Shown here piece after piece: positions 21,057-30,111 of a DNA stretch of 64,000 nucleotides. Location of the stretch: the NCBI RefSeq assembly GCF_003595175.1, contig NZ_CP032419.1, forward strand, positions 2,046,001 through 2,110,000. Direction: 5' to 3'. The position numbers were made by a program, and so were the translations under genes. This DNA is from Pseudomonas cavernae. Its GTDB lineage: Bacteria; Pseudomonadota; Gammaproteobacteria; Pseudomonadales; Pseudomonadaceae. The notes beneath the pieces are model-generated. The model searched no databases, was not told the DNA's origin, and worked only from the letters and a program-made list of their open reading frames with translations. Position 1 is the stretch's first letter. Every line of letters starts with the position of its first letter.

Positions 21057-22376
21057 ATGTACGCCGTCAGCGACAGCGATGCCTACCCCAGCGAACGCGA
21101 GGCCGTGCAGCGCCTGGCGCCGCAGCCGCGCAGCATCCGTGATACCGGCCTGACGGACAACTTCCTCGGCGACCTGCTGTGCAAGCACCTGCATGACGCC
21201 GGAGTGCTGGATCTGCCGCGCCTGGTCGAGCGCCTGGCGCTGACCGGCTCGGTGCTGGAGGAGGTGCTGGCCTTCCTGCGCAAGGACGGGCGCGTCGAGG
21301 TACTCGGCCAGGCCGGTGGCCAGGGGCTGCGCTACGGCCTCACCGAGCGTGGCCGGCGTGCCGCCCGCGATGCGCTGGCGCGCAGCGGCTACATCGGCGC
21401 CGCGCCGTTTCCGGTGAGCGCCTATCGTTCGCTGCTCAAGGTGCAGACCATCCATCACGGCCGCATCGGCATAAGCGATATGCGCTGCGCCTTCGACGGG
21501 GTGGTGCTGGCCGATGGCATGCTCGATCAGTTGGGTGTGGCCCTGAATTCCGGACGCGCCATCATGATTTACGGCCCGGCCGGCACCGGCAAGACCTATG
21601 TCAGCAGCCGCCTGATTCGTCTGTTCGCCGAGGCCATCTGGCTGCCGCATGCCATCGTCATCAACGATGCCGTGCTGGAAATTTACGACCCGCAGATCCA
21701 TCAGCGCCTGGATGCCGACCAGCAGGGCAGCCTGCTGCTCAACGAAGGCATCGACCGGCGGCTGCTGTGCTGCAAGCGGCCGCTGCTGATCACCGGCGGC
21801 GAACTGGGCCTGGAGCAGTTGGAGGTCCGCTTCGACCCTTCCACCCGTCTGTACCAGGCGCCGCTGCAGCTCAAGGCCAGCAACGGCCTGTTCGTCATCG
21901 ACGATCTGGGCCGTCAGCGCGTGGCCGCGGGCGAGTTGCTCAACCGCTGGATCGTGCCGATGGAAGAGCGGCGCGATTTCCTCAACCTTGGCGGTGGTCG
22001 CCACTGCGAAATACCGTTCGACCTGGTCCTGGTGTTTTCCACCAACCTCAATCCGTTGGAACTGGCGGACGAGGCCTTCCTCCGGCGGATTGGCTACAAG
22101 CTGCATTTCAACTACCTCGACCCCGGCCATTACGAGCGCATCTGGCGCCAGGAGTGCGAGCGCCTGGGCATTCCTTTCGATCCACTGCTGCTGCGCTATG
22201 TGCTGCAGGGCTTGTACGAGGCCGAGGGCATGCCGTTGGTGCCCTGCCACCCGCGTGACCTGCTGGGCATGGCGCTGGACCGCCAACGCTATCTGAATGC
22301 CTCTGGCCCGCTGTCATTCATCGATCTCGAGTGGGCCTGGCGCAATTATTTCGTCCAGCTCGACTTTTTGGATTAG
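21057..22376 (+). CDS. AAA+ ATPase of the tad locus, function unknown
   Basis: 439-residue predicted cytosolic ATPase. Residues about 30-110 look like a winged-helix region (VLDLPRLVERLALTGSVLEEVLAFLRKDGRVEV, YGLTERGRRAARDAL). The nucleotide domain has Walker A GPAGTGKTY near 178-186, Walker B LFVIDDLGRQ near 281, an arginine-finger-like ERRDF segment near 305, and VFSTNLNPLELADEAFLRRIGYKL, a sensor 1-type region, near 325-348. The combination resembles McrB/MoxR-like or IstB-like AAA+ proteins but fits none exactly. AGGAGG precedes the ATG and the frame lies between cpaA and cpaB on the same strand, so it is part of the tad operon. It is not in the canonical tad set, where TadA is the motor. 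A regulatory or assembly-factor role is a guess. Confidence 0.75.
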   Translation: MYAVSDSDAYPSEREAVQRLAPQPRSIRDTGLTDNFLGDLLCKHLHDAGVLDLPRLVERLALTGSVLEEVLAFLRKDGRVEVLGQAGGQGLRYGLTERGRRAARDALARSGYIGAAPFPVSAYRSLLKVQTIHHGRIGISDMRCAFDGVVLADGMLDQLGVALNSGRAIMIYGPAGTGKTYVSSRLIRLFAEAIWLPHAIVINDAVLEIYDPQIHQRLDADQQGSLLLNEGIDRRLLCCKRPLLITGGELGLEQLEVRFDPSTRLYQAPLQLKASNGLFVIDDLGRQRVAAGELLNRWIVPMEERRDFLNLGGGRHCEIPFDLVLVFSTNLNPLELADEAFLRRIGYKLHFNYLDPGHYERIWRQECERLGIPFDPLLLRYVLQGLYEAEGMPLVPCHPRDLLGMALDRQRYLNASGPLSFIDLEWAWRNYFVQLDFLD

Positions 22377-22388
22377 GGAGATACCGAC

Positions 22389-23189
22389 ATGAGCGCGCGT
22401 ACCTTGACTCTGATTGCCCTGTCCCTGGTCCTCGGCCTGGGTGCTGCCTGGATGGCCAACAACTGGCTGAGCGCGCGGCTCAACGCCAGTCCGGACGACA
22501 ACCTACAGAACGTGGTGGTCGCCACGGTGGAGATTCCGTTCGGGCAGATGGTCGAGGCCCAGCAGGTCACCGTGGTGCGCATGCCCAAGGGCACCGTGCC
22601 GGACGACTCCTTCGCTGCCACCGAGCAGGTGGTGGGCAAGATCGCCACCTTCTCCATGCTGCGCGGCGACATCCTGCGCGGCGCCCGGCTCGCCGAGCAC
22701 CTGGGCGGCAGCACCCTGGCCTCGCTGATCGAGCCCAGCAAGCGGGCGGTGTCGGTGCGGGTGGACGACGTGGTCGGGGTCGGCGGCTTCCTCTTGCCGG
22801 GCAACCGGGTGGATGTGCTGGCGACCAAGCAGGCCGGCGGCAACAGCAATGCCGAGGCGGAAACCATTCTGGAAGACCTGCGCGTGCTGGCGGTGGACCA
22901 GACCGCCAGCACCGACAAGACCCAGCCGGTCGTGGTGCGCGCGGTAACCCTGGAAATGAGCCCCGCCGAGGCGGAGGTGCTGGTCAAGGCGATGAGCGAA
23001 GGCCGTCTGCAACTGGCACTGCGCAATCCGCTGGACGAGCAGAAGAAGCCGGCGCAACCACTGGCGGTGAACCAACCGACAGCGCCGCCGCCGGCGCCCA
23101 AACCGGTGCTGCGCCGCAGCGGTGGTAGTGGCGGCGGCATCACGGTGATTCGCGGTATCGAGGTCAAGGTGGCGAAAGCCCAACTGTAA
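22389..23189 (+). CDS. cpaB: Flp pilus assembly protein CpaB/RcpC
   Basis: 266-residue periplasmic assembly protein with an N-terminal membrane anchor (about 6-22, LTLIALSLVLGLGAAWMA) and a SAF domain (about 40-105, VVVATVEIPFGQMVEAQQVTVVRMPKG), followed by the RcpC region (about 115-215, SVRVDDVVGVGGFLLPGNRVDVLAT). The C-terminus is a Pro/Ala-rich tail ending in a basic segment with IRGIEVKVAKAQL. It partners the secretin encoded next. RBS GGGAGATA; ATG 22389, 12 bases after the AAA+ gene stop. Confidence 0.92.
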   Translation: MSARTLTLIALSLVLGLGAAWMANNWLSARLNASPDDNLQNVVVATVEIPFGQMVEAQQVTVVRMPKGTVPDDSFAATEQVVGKIATFSMLRGDILRGARLAEHLGGSTLASLIEPSKRAVSVRVDDVVGVGGFLLPGNRVDVLATKQAGGNSNAEAETILEDLRVLAVDQTASTDKTQPVVVRAVTLEMSPAEAEVLVKAMSEGRLQLALRNPLDEQKKPAQPLAVNQPTAPPPAPKPVLRRSGGSGGGITVIRGIEVKVAKAQL

Positions 23190-23195
23190 GCGGTG

Positions 23196-23220
23196 CCTCT
23201 CCCGTAAACGGGTGAGGGAG
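23196..23220. repeat. Short CCTCTCCCGT hairpin (R3 type)
   Basis: CTCTCCCGT/ACGGGTGAG is an imperfect dyad in the cpaB-cpaC gap. Similar CCCTCTCC-rich hairpins occur at 33160, 43943 and 47417. Confidence 0.5.
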
Positions 23221-23297
23221 ACAAGCTAAGCGGTGCACGCCCTGAGAGGCAGGCGTACTAACTGATGGCAAGCGGCATATCACGCAAGGAGTAGTAC

Positions 23298-24809
23298 ATG
23301 GATACCCTCCACAAATTCAGGACATACGCGCTGCACACCCTGGGCGCATGCTTGCTGCTGACTGCCGCAGTGCAGGCGGCCGAGCCGCCGACGGCGGTAC
23401 GCGCAATGCCGGCGGCCAACACCAGTCGTATTCAGGTGCCGATCTACAAGTCGCGCGTGCTCACCACTCGTGCACCGGTGAAGAAGGTCTCGGTCGGCAA
23501 CCCGGAAATCGCCGACATCCTGATCACCAGCCCGACCCAGTTGTACCTGTTGGGCCGTTCCCTGGGCAGCACCAACGTGCTGTTGTGGGACGGCGGCAAC
23601 CGCCTGATCGACAACTTCGAACTCGAGGTGGAGCACGACCTCAACGGCTTGAAGACCAAGCTGCACGAGTTGCTGCCCAACGAGAAGATCGAGGTTTACA
23701 GCGCCCAGGGCGCTCTGGTGTTGCGCGGTCACGTCAGCAGCGCGGTGGCCATGGATACCGCAGTCAAGCTGGCCAAGACCTATACCGCGCAAACCTCGAG
23801 TGTGGTCCAGGGGGAAGGTGAGGCCGCCGTGGCGGCGCCGACCCAGTCACTGGACGTGATCAACCTGCTCAGCGTCGGCAGCAGCCAGCAGGTGATGCTG
23901 GAGGTCAAGGTCGCGGAGATGCAGCGCAACCTGTTCAAGAGTCTCAGCGTGCGCTTCAACGCCCTGGACTTCGGCTCATCCAGCCGCTGGTCCACGGGCG
24001 GTTTCAACAACGGCGAGGGGCTGGGCTTCGACGGCAATGGCAACGTCAACCCGGTCTCCCTGATCGGCAATGGCAAGGGCTTCTTCGGCCAGTTCCTCTC
24101 CGACGAGTTCCTCTTCAACGTGGTGCTGGAGGCGGCCAAGGACAATGGCTCGGCCAAGGTGCTGGCCGAGCCGACCCTGACCACCCTCACCGGGCAGCAG
24201 GCCGAGTTCATCTCCGGCGGCGAGTTCCCGGTGCCGATCACCGAGGACGATGGCATCACCATCGAGTTCAAGGAGTTCGGCGTCGGGGTGAAATTCCTCC
24301 CGGTGGTGCTCGATTCCGGGCGCATCAACCTCAACCTGAATGTCTCGGTCAGCGAGCTTTCCAACGCCAACTCGCTGGTGCTGGACACCGGCCTGCAGAG
24401 CATCCTCGGCGAGGGGGTGACCCAGGTGATTCCCTCGCTGACAAAGCGCAGCGCCCAGTCCACCGTCGAACTCGGCAACGGCCAGACCATCGCCATCGCC
24501 GGGCTGATCAGCGAGAACACCCGCGATTTCGTCAGCCGTTTCCCAGGCCTGGGCGACCTGCCGATACTCGGCCACTTGTTCCGCAGCCAGCAGTTCATCA
24601 ATGGCGAAACCGAACTGGTGATCCTGGTGACGCCGCACCTGGCCAAGCCGGTGGATGCGCGGACCGTGCGCCTGCCGACCGAGAAGTTCGTCGAGCCCAG
24701 CGACCTGGACTTCTACCTGCTCGGCAAGACCAAGGGCCGTGAGCCCGGGCGCCCGGTCCCCGTCAGCCTCGGGGTCAGCGAGGGTAGCTTTGGCCATGAT
24801 CTCAATTAA
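23298..24809 (+). CDS. cpaC: Flp pilus secretin CpaC/RcpA
   Basis: Outer-membrane secretin (503 residues) through which the Tad pilus is assembled. Signal peptide MDTLHKFRTYALHTLGACLL, with likely cleavage after AVQA near 27. The N-terminal pilus/secretion N domain includes KVSVGNPEIADILITSPTQLYLLGRSLGSTNVLLWD (about 55-95) and a BON-like region (about 110-160). The secretin domain covers about 220-455 (VLAEPTLTTLTGQQAEFISGGEFPVPI, GLISENTRDFVSRFPGLGDLPILGHLFRS). RBS AAGGAG 8 bases ahead of ATG 23298. Confidence 0.95.
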   Translation: MDTLHKFRTYALHTLGACLLLTAAVQAAEPPTAVRAMPAANTSRIQVPIYKSRVLTTRAPVKKVSVGNPEIADILITSPTQLYLLGRSLGSTNVLLWDGGNRLIDNFELEVEHDLNGLKTKLHELLPNEKIEVYSAQGALVLRGHVSSAVAMDTAVKLAKTYTAQTSSVVQGEGEAAVAAPTQSLDVINLLSVGSSQQVMLEVKVAEMQRNLFKSLSVRFNALDFGSSSRWSTGGFNNGEGLGFDGNGNVNPVSLIGNGKGFFGQFLSDEFLFNVVLEAAKDNGSAKVLAEPTLTTLTGQQAEFISGGEFPVPITEDDGITIEFKEFGVGVKFLPVVLDSGRINLNLNVSVSELSNANSLVLDTGLQSILGEGVTQVIPSLTKRSAQSTVELGNGQTIAIAGLISENTRDFVSRFPGLGDLPILGHLFRSQQFINGETELVILVTPHLAKPVDARTVRLPTEKFVEPSDLDFYLLGKTKGREPGRPVPVSLGVSEGSFGHDLN

Positions 24810-24824
24810 GTAGAGGCAACGACT

Positions 24825-25100
24825 ATGAAAGCCATGATTTCCCTTGCCCTGCTGCTGTTCGGGCTAGCCGGCTGTGTGATGAGTTACGAGGAAGGGCGGG
24901 TCGGTACCCTGGGCTACAGCATCTACCAGACCAGCTACCAGCAGATCGCCGACAAGGAGGTGGCGGCCAACCCGGGTACGGAAGTTTCGGCGGCCGGCAC
25001 CGATGGCCCGCTGACCGAGAAGGTAATGGACGCCTACCGGGGCCAGACCGGCGATGCCGCGCAGGTCGGCCAGCCGATCCAGATCAATATCGGCGACTGA
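24825..25100 (+). CDS. Small lipoprotein of the tad locus
   Basis: 91-residue exported protein with a clear lipobox: MKAMISLALLLFGLAGC, acylated at Cys17. The mature part is short and polar (MSYEEGRVGTLGYSIYQTSYQQIADKEV...). It sits 15 bases after the secretin gene, where some tad loci have a small secretin-associated protein (RcpB or TadD-like). Pilotin-like support of the secretin is plausible by position only; I do not recognise the family by sequence. RBS AGAGG ahead of ATG 24825. Confidence 0.75.
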   Translation: MKAMISLALLLFGLAGCVMSYEEGRVGTLGYSIYQTSYQQIADKEVAANPGTEVSAAGTDGPLTEKVMDAYRGQTGDAAQVGQPIQINIGD

Positions 25101-25110
25101 GGAACCGACC

Positions 25111-26466
25111 ATGAGCTCCCGCATCCATAGGCCATTCACCGCGCCGCCGCGCCGCCAGCGGGGGGCGGTGATCGTGCTGATCGTAATCGCGCTGCTGGCC
25201 ATGCTGGCCATGGCCGCGCTGGCGCTGGACGGCGGGCACATGCTGGTGAACAAGACGCGCCTGCAGAATGCCGTGGATGCCGCCGCGCTAAGTGGGGCCA
25301 AGCGGCTCTTGCAAGTGTCCGGCGCGGCTGGTGCGGCGACCGTGGTGCAGACTGCCGCGCGCGATACCCTGCTGCTCAACGCCAGTGCGCAGAACGGCAA
25401 TGGCGAGCTGGCGACGGCCATCACCCGGGCGGGGGGCATTGGCAGTTTTGCGGTGGTGGAGTTGGCCAGCAGCGTCTACGGGCCGTTCTCCTTCCCGGGG
25501 CCGGCGGATGCCAGCTATGTGCGGGTGTCGGTGCCGAACTATCGTTTGAGCGAATTTTTCTGGGGCATCCTGCAGGCGATTGCGGGGCCCGACCCGAGCA
25601 AGGCGGTGGCGGCCATCGCCACCGCCGGGCCGAGTCCGACCAGCCCCTGCGACGTGGTTCCGCTCATGGTGTGCGGCAACCCGGCTCAGTACGACCCGGA
25701 CAATGGGATGTTCTGGGGCTACCGCTTCGGCGATCTGCAGCTGCTGAAAACCGCGGCGAACGACAGCTCGCCAATCGGCCCCGGCAACTTCCAGTTGCTC
25801 GATCTGGGGGGCAATGGCGGTAATGGCGTCCGTGAAGGGCTGGCCGGCGGAATCAAGCAGTGCAATAGCGTCGGTGAGCAGGTCCAGACCAAACCGGGCA
25901 ATACGGTCGGCCCCTCCGTCCAGGGCTTGAACACCCGGTTCGGTGACTATCAGGGCGGCAACCTCAGCCGTCAGGACTATCCGCCGGATCTGGTGATTAC
26001 CGCCAACTCGCCGGAGCTGAAGTACGACGACTCGGAGTCGCCGCCGCGCATCGAGCACCAGAATCTGCCGGTCACCTCCAGCAACGGCCACCTGTCCACC
26101 GCCACCCGTGCGCTGTTCGATTACCACGACTGGGAACCGGCTTCCTCGGCCTGCGCCGCTGGCACCGGCAGCGGCTGTCAGAGCGGCGGCGTGTTCGAGC
26201 GGCGCATGCTGAAGATCGTGGTCGGCCAGTGCAGCGGAACCGATGGGGGTACGTCATCGGTGCCGGTGCTGGGTTTCGGTTGCTTCTTCGTGCTGCAACC
26301 GGCGGAGCACCAGGGCAACGAGGCGCAGATCTTCGGCCAGTTCGTCAAGGAGTGCGAAGGCGACAATGTGGCCGGGCCGACCCCGATAGACGATGCCGGC
26401 CCGCAGATTATCCAGCTGTACAAGACCTATATCGACAACAACCGCACGCCGAGCGGCGACTCCTAG
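25111..26466 (+). CDS. TadG-like pilus assembly protein
   Basis: 451 residues from ATG 25111. The N-terminus has the Tad-like motif: RRQRGAVIVLIVIALLAMLAMAALALDGGHMLVNKTRLQNAVDAAALSGAKRL, a hydrophobic helix followed by D-G-G and A-A-D-A-A-A-L-A-G-like sequence, typical of the pseudopilin-like N-terminal region of TadG-type proteins. The long periplasmic part has paired cysteines (CDVVPLMVCG, CSGTDGG, CFF, CEG). It lacks an obvious intact von Willebrand A MIDAS motif. The longer frame from 25054 would start inside the lipoprotein gene and is rejected. RBS GAGGAACC ahead of the chosen ATG. Confidence 0.85.
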   Translation: MSSRIHRPFTAPPRRQRGAVIVLIVIALLAMLAMAALALDGGHMLVNKTRLQNAVDAAALSGAKRLLQVSGAAGAATVVQTAARDTLLLNASAQNGNGELATAITRAGGIGSFAVVELASSVYGPFSFPGPADASYVRVSVPNYRLSEFFWGILQAIAGPDPSKAVAAIATAGPSPTSPCDVVPLMVCGNPAQYDPDNGMFWGYRFGDLQLLKTAANDSSPIGPGNFQLLDLGGNGGNGVREGLAGGIKQCNSVGEQVQTKPGNTVGPSVQGLNTRFGDYQGGNLSRQDYPPDLVITANSPELKYDDSESPPRIEHQNLPVTSSNGHLSTATRALFDYHDWEPASSACAAGTGSGCQSGGVFERRMLKIVVGQCSGTDGGTSSVPVLGFGCFFVLQPAEHQGNEAQIFGQFVKECEGDNVAGPTPIDDAGPQIIQLYKTYIDNNRTPSGDS

Positions 26467-26474
26467 GAGGGGCC

Positions 26475-26963
26475 ATGGACCGACAAGCATTCGCGCGGCG
26501 CCAGGCCCAGGAGGGGGTGGCCATGGTTGAGTTCGCCATCACGCTGCCGCTGCTGCTGTTGCTGTTGTTCGCCATCGGCGAGTTCGGCCGCCTGCTGTTC
26601 CAGTACAACAGCCTGCTGCAGGCCAGCCGCGACGCCGGGCGCTTCGTCGCCAACGAAGCCTGGAACGCCACCCTGGGACGGGTCGAGCTGAGCGCTAGCC
26701 TGCGCACCCGGACCCAGAACCTGGCGGCCAGCGGGGTGGCCTCCGCGCAGACGGCGAGCTGTAGCCCCGACAACAGCGTGCGGTTGGTACCCAAGCCGTG
26801 CCCGGGCGACGTTGCCGTCACCGCAGTGGGCAGCGATCACGTCCAGGTCACCATCAGCTACACCTTCCGACCACTCATCGGCAACGGCCTGCCGGCGTTC
26901 ATCGGCAATGGCACGGCGCTGAGCGTCCCGTTGGTCGCCACCACCGTGATGAGGGCCTTGTGA
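26475..26963 (+). CDS. tadE: TadE-like pseudopilin
   Basis: 162 residues. The N-terminus AQEGVAMVEFAITLPLLLLLLFAIGEFGRL shows the pseudopilin processing site (EG|VAMVEFA) and hydrophobic helix, with the TadE pattern N-x-x-x-x-A-x-R-x-x-x (QYNSLLQASRDAGRFVANEAW) after it. Two cysteines (C106, C119) lie in the periplasmic part. TAGGAGGGG gives a strong ribosome site for ATG 26475. The longer upstream frame overlaps the TadG-like gene and is rejected. Its stop overlaps the next start (TGATG). Confidence 0.9.
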   Translation: MDRQAFARRQAQEGVAMVEFAITLPLLLLLLFAIGEFGRLLFQYNSLLQASRDAGRFVANEAWNATLGRVELSASLRTRTQNLAASGVASAQTASCSPDNSVRLVPKPCPGDVAVTAVGSDHVQVTISYTFRPLIGNGLPAFIGNGTALSVPLVATTVMRAL

Positions 26964-27466
26964 TGAACGCCAGGCGGATGCGCGGGGTGTATGTGGTCGA
27001 ATTCGCCGTCATTGGCCTGCTGCTGTTCATCCTGCTGTTCGCTGTGCTGGAGATGGGCCGTCTGTTCTTCACCGTCAACGCCCTGAACGAAACCGTGCGC
27101 CGCGGCGCGCGGCTGGCCGCGGTGTGCGACATCAGCGAGCCGCGCATCCTGCGTCGCGCTATCTACAACGCGGCCAACGACGCCGGCGCCAGCAGCCTGA
27201 TCGGCGGCCTGGACACGGCCGACCTGAGCCTGACCTATCTGAACGAGAACGGCGCGGCCGTGGCGAGCCCCAGCGATCTCAGCGGCGCTGCCGGCTTCCG
27301 CGCTATCCGCTACGTCCGCCTGCAGCTCCAGGGCTTCACCTTCAACCTGCTGATCCCCGTGCTGGGCACGGGGATCACGCTGCCGCTGTTTCAGTCGATC
27401 CTGCCCCGCGAGAGTCTTGGCCGGCATGCCGAAGCGGGCGTAGTGCCGGAGATCACGCCATGTTGA
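26963..27466 (+). CDS. Second TadE/TadF-like pseudopilin
   Basis: 167 residues. MRGVYVVEFAVIGLLLFILLFAVLEMGRLFFTVNALNETVRRGARLAAVC is a pseudopilin-like N-terminus with the conserved Glu of the +5 position. It overlaps the preceding gene at TGATG and the next gene (tadZ) by 7 bases, so the three genes are probably translated in a coupled way. Cys55 is conserved-looking (VCDISEPRIL). Likely a minor component of the pilus initiation complex with TadE; TadF is the alternative name. Confidence 0.87.
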   Translation: MNARRMRGVYVVEFAVIGLLLFILLFAVLEMGRLFFTVNALNETVRRGARLAAVCDISEPRILRRAIYNAANDAGASSLIGGLDTADLSLTYLNENGAAVASPSDLSGAAGFRAIRYVRLQLQGFTFNLLIPVLGTGITLPLFQSILPRESLGRHAEAGVVPEITPC

Positions 27467-28677
27467 TGAGCAGGGATGTCACCCCGTCGAGAACCGTCGC
27501 CCGGCAGAGCATGCGCCTGCTGATCAGCAGCCGCGACGCCGCGGCCTTGCGCCACCTGCAAAGCCTCAGCCAGCGCATTCCCGGCCTGCAGGTGACCACG
27601 CGGCTGGTGAGCAACGGCCATACCGACCCGCTTTACGGCCTGGAGCAGATGCCCGACCTGCTGTTGCTGCGCCTCAGCCATCTGTGGCGCGAGGAACTGG
27701 CCGCGTTGCTGCAGCGCCCGGCCCAGGAGCGTCCGCCCTTGCTGGTCTGCGGTCCGCTGGACGAGCTCGAGGGCATGCGCCTGGCGATGCAGGCCGGCGC
27801 CCGCGATTTTTTCCCCGAGCCGGTGGCCGCTGAAGAGTTGCAGGCGGCGATCGGCCGCGTGCTCAGCGAGGCCCGCAGCGGCACCGGCTGCGGCGGCAAG
27901 TTGATCGCGGTGATGAATGCCAAGGGCGGCTCCGGCGCCACCTCGCTGGCCTGCAACCTGGCTCAGCAGCTCAGTGCCAGCGGCGCCAGCACCTTGCTGC
28001 TGGATATGGATCTGCAGTTCGGCAGCGTGACCCATTACCTGGATGTACGGCCCTCGCACAGCCATTTGGAAGTGCTGCAGCAGATCGACGAACTGGATAG
28101 CGTGGCCCTGCGTGGCTTCTGCAGCCATTTCAGCCCTGACTTGCATGTGCTGGGCGGGCGCTCTAGCGAGCTGTGCCTGCCGCAGGATGTGCACCAGGAA
28201 CAATTGGAGTCCTTGTTGCGCCTGGCGCGCAGTACCTACGACTGGGTGGTGGTCGACTTGCCGAGGCAGATCGATCACCTCACCAGCATCACTCTGGAAC
28301 AGGCCGACCGGGTCTACATCCTGGTGCAGCAGAGCCTCAGCCACCTGAAGGACGCCACCCGTCTGATGCGCATCCTGCGTGACGACCTGGGGGTGCAGGG
28401 CAGCCATCTGCAGGTGGTGGTCAACCGCTACAACAAGGTGGCCCCGGTCAGTCTCAAGGATATTGCCGAGGCGCTGCGCTGCGCCGATCTGCAGAAACTG
28501 CCCAACGATTATGCGGTAGTCAGCGAAAGCCAGAACACCGGCGTGCCGCTGGGGATTCATGCGCCGCGCGCGCCGGTCACCCTGGCCATGCGCGAGCTGT
28601 GCCAGGAGTTGCTCGGCACCGAGGCCGCCGCGCAGGGCTTGCTGAAACGTACTTTTGGCCGACTGTTCAGGGGATAG
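27460..28677 (+). CDS. tadZ: Pilus polar localisation ATPase TadZ/CpaE
   Basis: 405 residues: N-terminal receiver-like domain (about 18-135) and C-terminal ParA/MinD-type ATPase (about 146-400) that places the Tad machine at the cell pole. The Walker A motif is KGGSGAT at 155-161: the first Lys is present but the P-loop Lys is Ala160, a deviation known in TadZ proteins. Switch regions LLDMDLQFGSV and VVVDLPRQIDHL follow. Start ATG 27460 (MLMSRDV) overlaps the previous stop by 7 bases; ATG 27466 is an alternative. Frames starting earlier lie inside the pseudopilin gene. Confidence 0.93.
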   Translation: MLMSRDVTPSRTVARQSMRLLISSRDAAALRHLQSLSQRIPGLQVTTRLVSNGHTDPLYGLEQMPDLLLLRLSHLWREELAALLQRPAQERPPLLVCGPLDELEGMRLAMQAGARDFFPEPVAAEELQAAIGRVLSEARSGTGCGGKLIAVMNAKGGSGATSLACNLAQQLSASGASTLLLDMDLQFGSVTHYLDVRPSHSHLEVLQQIDELDSVALRGFCSHFSPDLHVLGGRSSELCLPQDVHQEQLESLLRLARSTYDWVVVDLPRQIDHLTSITLEQADRVYILVQQSLSHLKDATRLMRILRDDLGVQGSHLQVVVNRYNKVAPVSLKDIAEALRCADLQKLPNDYAVVSESQNTGVPLGIHAPRAPVTLAMRELCQELLGTEAAAQGLLKRTFGRLFRG

Positions 28678-28680
28678 ACC

Positions 28681-30111
28681 ATGCTCAGCGAACTTCGCAA
28701 TCGTCTGCGTCAGCAGCCCGGTAAAAGCGCCCCGGCGGCATTGGCGGAAGAGCCGGCCGCCGTCGCCACCCCTATGACCTGGGAGGTCAATGCACCGGAC
28801 GTCGTCTACGAAACCCGCACCCAGCTCAACCCGGTGGAAACCGAGTGGCGCGAGAAGATCTATCAGCTGTTGCTCAAGGTCATGGACCTGTCATTACTGG
28901 ACTCCCTGGAGCCGGTCGAGGCGGGGCGGCAGATTCGCGAGATCTGCCAGCGTCTGTTGGACGAGAATTCGGCACCGGTAAGCGCCAGCAGCCGCCAGCT
29001 GATCATCAAGCAGATCACCGACGAGGTGCTCGGGCTGGGGCCGCTGGAGCCCTTGCTGGCCGATCACAGCGTGTCGGACATCCTGGTCAACGGCCACGCC
29101 TCGGTGTACGTCGAGCGCCACGGCAAGCTGCAACGCACTGACGTGCGTTTTCGTGACGACCAGCATCTGCTGAACATCATCGACCGCATCGTTTCCAGCC
29201 TGGGGCGGCGCATCGACGAATCCTCGCCGCTGGTGGACGCCCGCTTGAAGGACGGTTCGCGGGTCAACGCCATCATCCCGCCGCTGGCCATCGACGGACC
29301 GAGCATGTCGATTCGCCGTTTCGCCGTGGACCTGCTGAGCACCGAGAGCCTGGTGCAGATGGGCACCCTGACGCCGGCCATCGCCCTGCTGCTCAAGGCC
29401 ATCGTGCGCGGGCGCATGAATGTGCTGGTGTCCGGCGGCACCGGCACCGGCAAGACCACCATGCTCAATGTGCTGTCCAGTTTCATTCCGCATAACGAGC
29501 GGATCGTCACCATCGAGGACTCCGCCGAGCTGCAACTGCAGCAGCCGCACGTGGTGCGCCTGGAGACCCGGCCGTCGAACATCGAGGGGCGCGGCGAGGT
29601 GAGCCAGCGCGAGCTAGTGCGCAACAGCCTGCGTATGCGCCCGGACCGCATCGTCATCGGCGAGGTGCGCGGTGCCGAGGCGCTGGACATGCTGACGGCG
29701 ATGAACACCGGCCACGACGGCTCGCTGACCACCATCCATGCCAACACTCCGCGCGATGCCTTAGGAAGGATCGAGAACATGGTGTCGATGACCGGCGCGA
29801 CCTTCCCGATCAAGGCCATGCGCCAGCAGATCGCCTCGGCCATCGACGTGGTGGTCCAGCTGGAGCGTCAGGAGGATGGCCGCCGGCGTTTGGTCAGCGT
29901 GCAGGAAATCAACGGCATGGAGGGCGACATCATCACCATGACCGAAATCTTCACCTTCGAACGGCGCGGCATCGGCGAGCAGGGCGAGGTGCTCGGCGAT
30001 TTTCGTCCGACCGGGATGATTCCGGGCTTTCGCGACGTGCTGGCCAAGCGCGGCATCGAGCTGCCGCTGAATCTGTTCCGCCCCGAATGGATGGAGGCCC
30101 TGCAGTCATGA
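28681..30111 (+). CDS. tadA: Tad pilus assembly ATPase TadA/CpaF
   Basis: 476-residue hexameric secretion ATPase that powers both extension and retraction of Flp pili (family knowledge). Walker [10 protein letters not shown] at 252-260 with Lys258, an Asp box/His box region ([27 protein letters not shown], near 277-304), Walker [21 protein letters not shown] near 318-338, and [18 protein letters not shown] near 341-358. The N-terminal domain (about 50-210) includes [18 protein letters not shown]. It starts 3 bases after the tadZ stop and overlaps tadB by ATGA. Confidence 0.97.
   Translation: MLSELRNRLRQQPGKSAPAALAEEPAAVATPMTWEVNAPDVVYETRTQLNPVETEWREKIYQLLLKVMDLSLLDSLEPVEAGRQIREICQRLLDENSAPVSASSRQLIIKQITDEVLGLGPLEPLLADHSVSDILVNGHASVYVERHGKLQRTDVRFRDDQHLLNIIDRIVSSLGRRIDESSPLVDARLKDGSRVNAIIPPLAIDGPSMSIRRFAVDLLSTESLVQMGTLTPAIALLLKAIVRGRMNVLVSGGTGTGKTTMLNVLSSFIPHNERIVTIEDSAELQLQQPHVVRLETRPSNIEGRGEVSQRELVRNSLRMRPDRIVIGEVRGAEALDMLTAMNTGHDGSLTTIHANTPRDALGRIENMVSMTGATFPIKAMRQQIASAIDVVVQLERQEDGRRRLVSVQEINGMEGDIITMTEIFTFERRGIGEQGEVLGDFRPTGMIPGFRDVLAKRGIELPLNLFRPEWMEALQS

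Noticed and set aside
25054..25110. Earlier start for the TadG-like gene
   Set aside because: It would lie within the lipoprotein gene and adds a random-looking basic segment; ATG 25111 has its own ribosome site.
27460..28677. Missing P-loop lysine in TadZ as a sign of a dead gene
   Set aside because: The KGGSGAT variant is known in the TadZ family, the frame is intact and tightly coupled to its neighbours.
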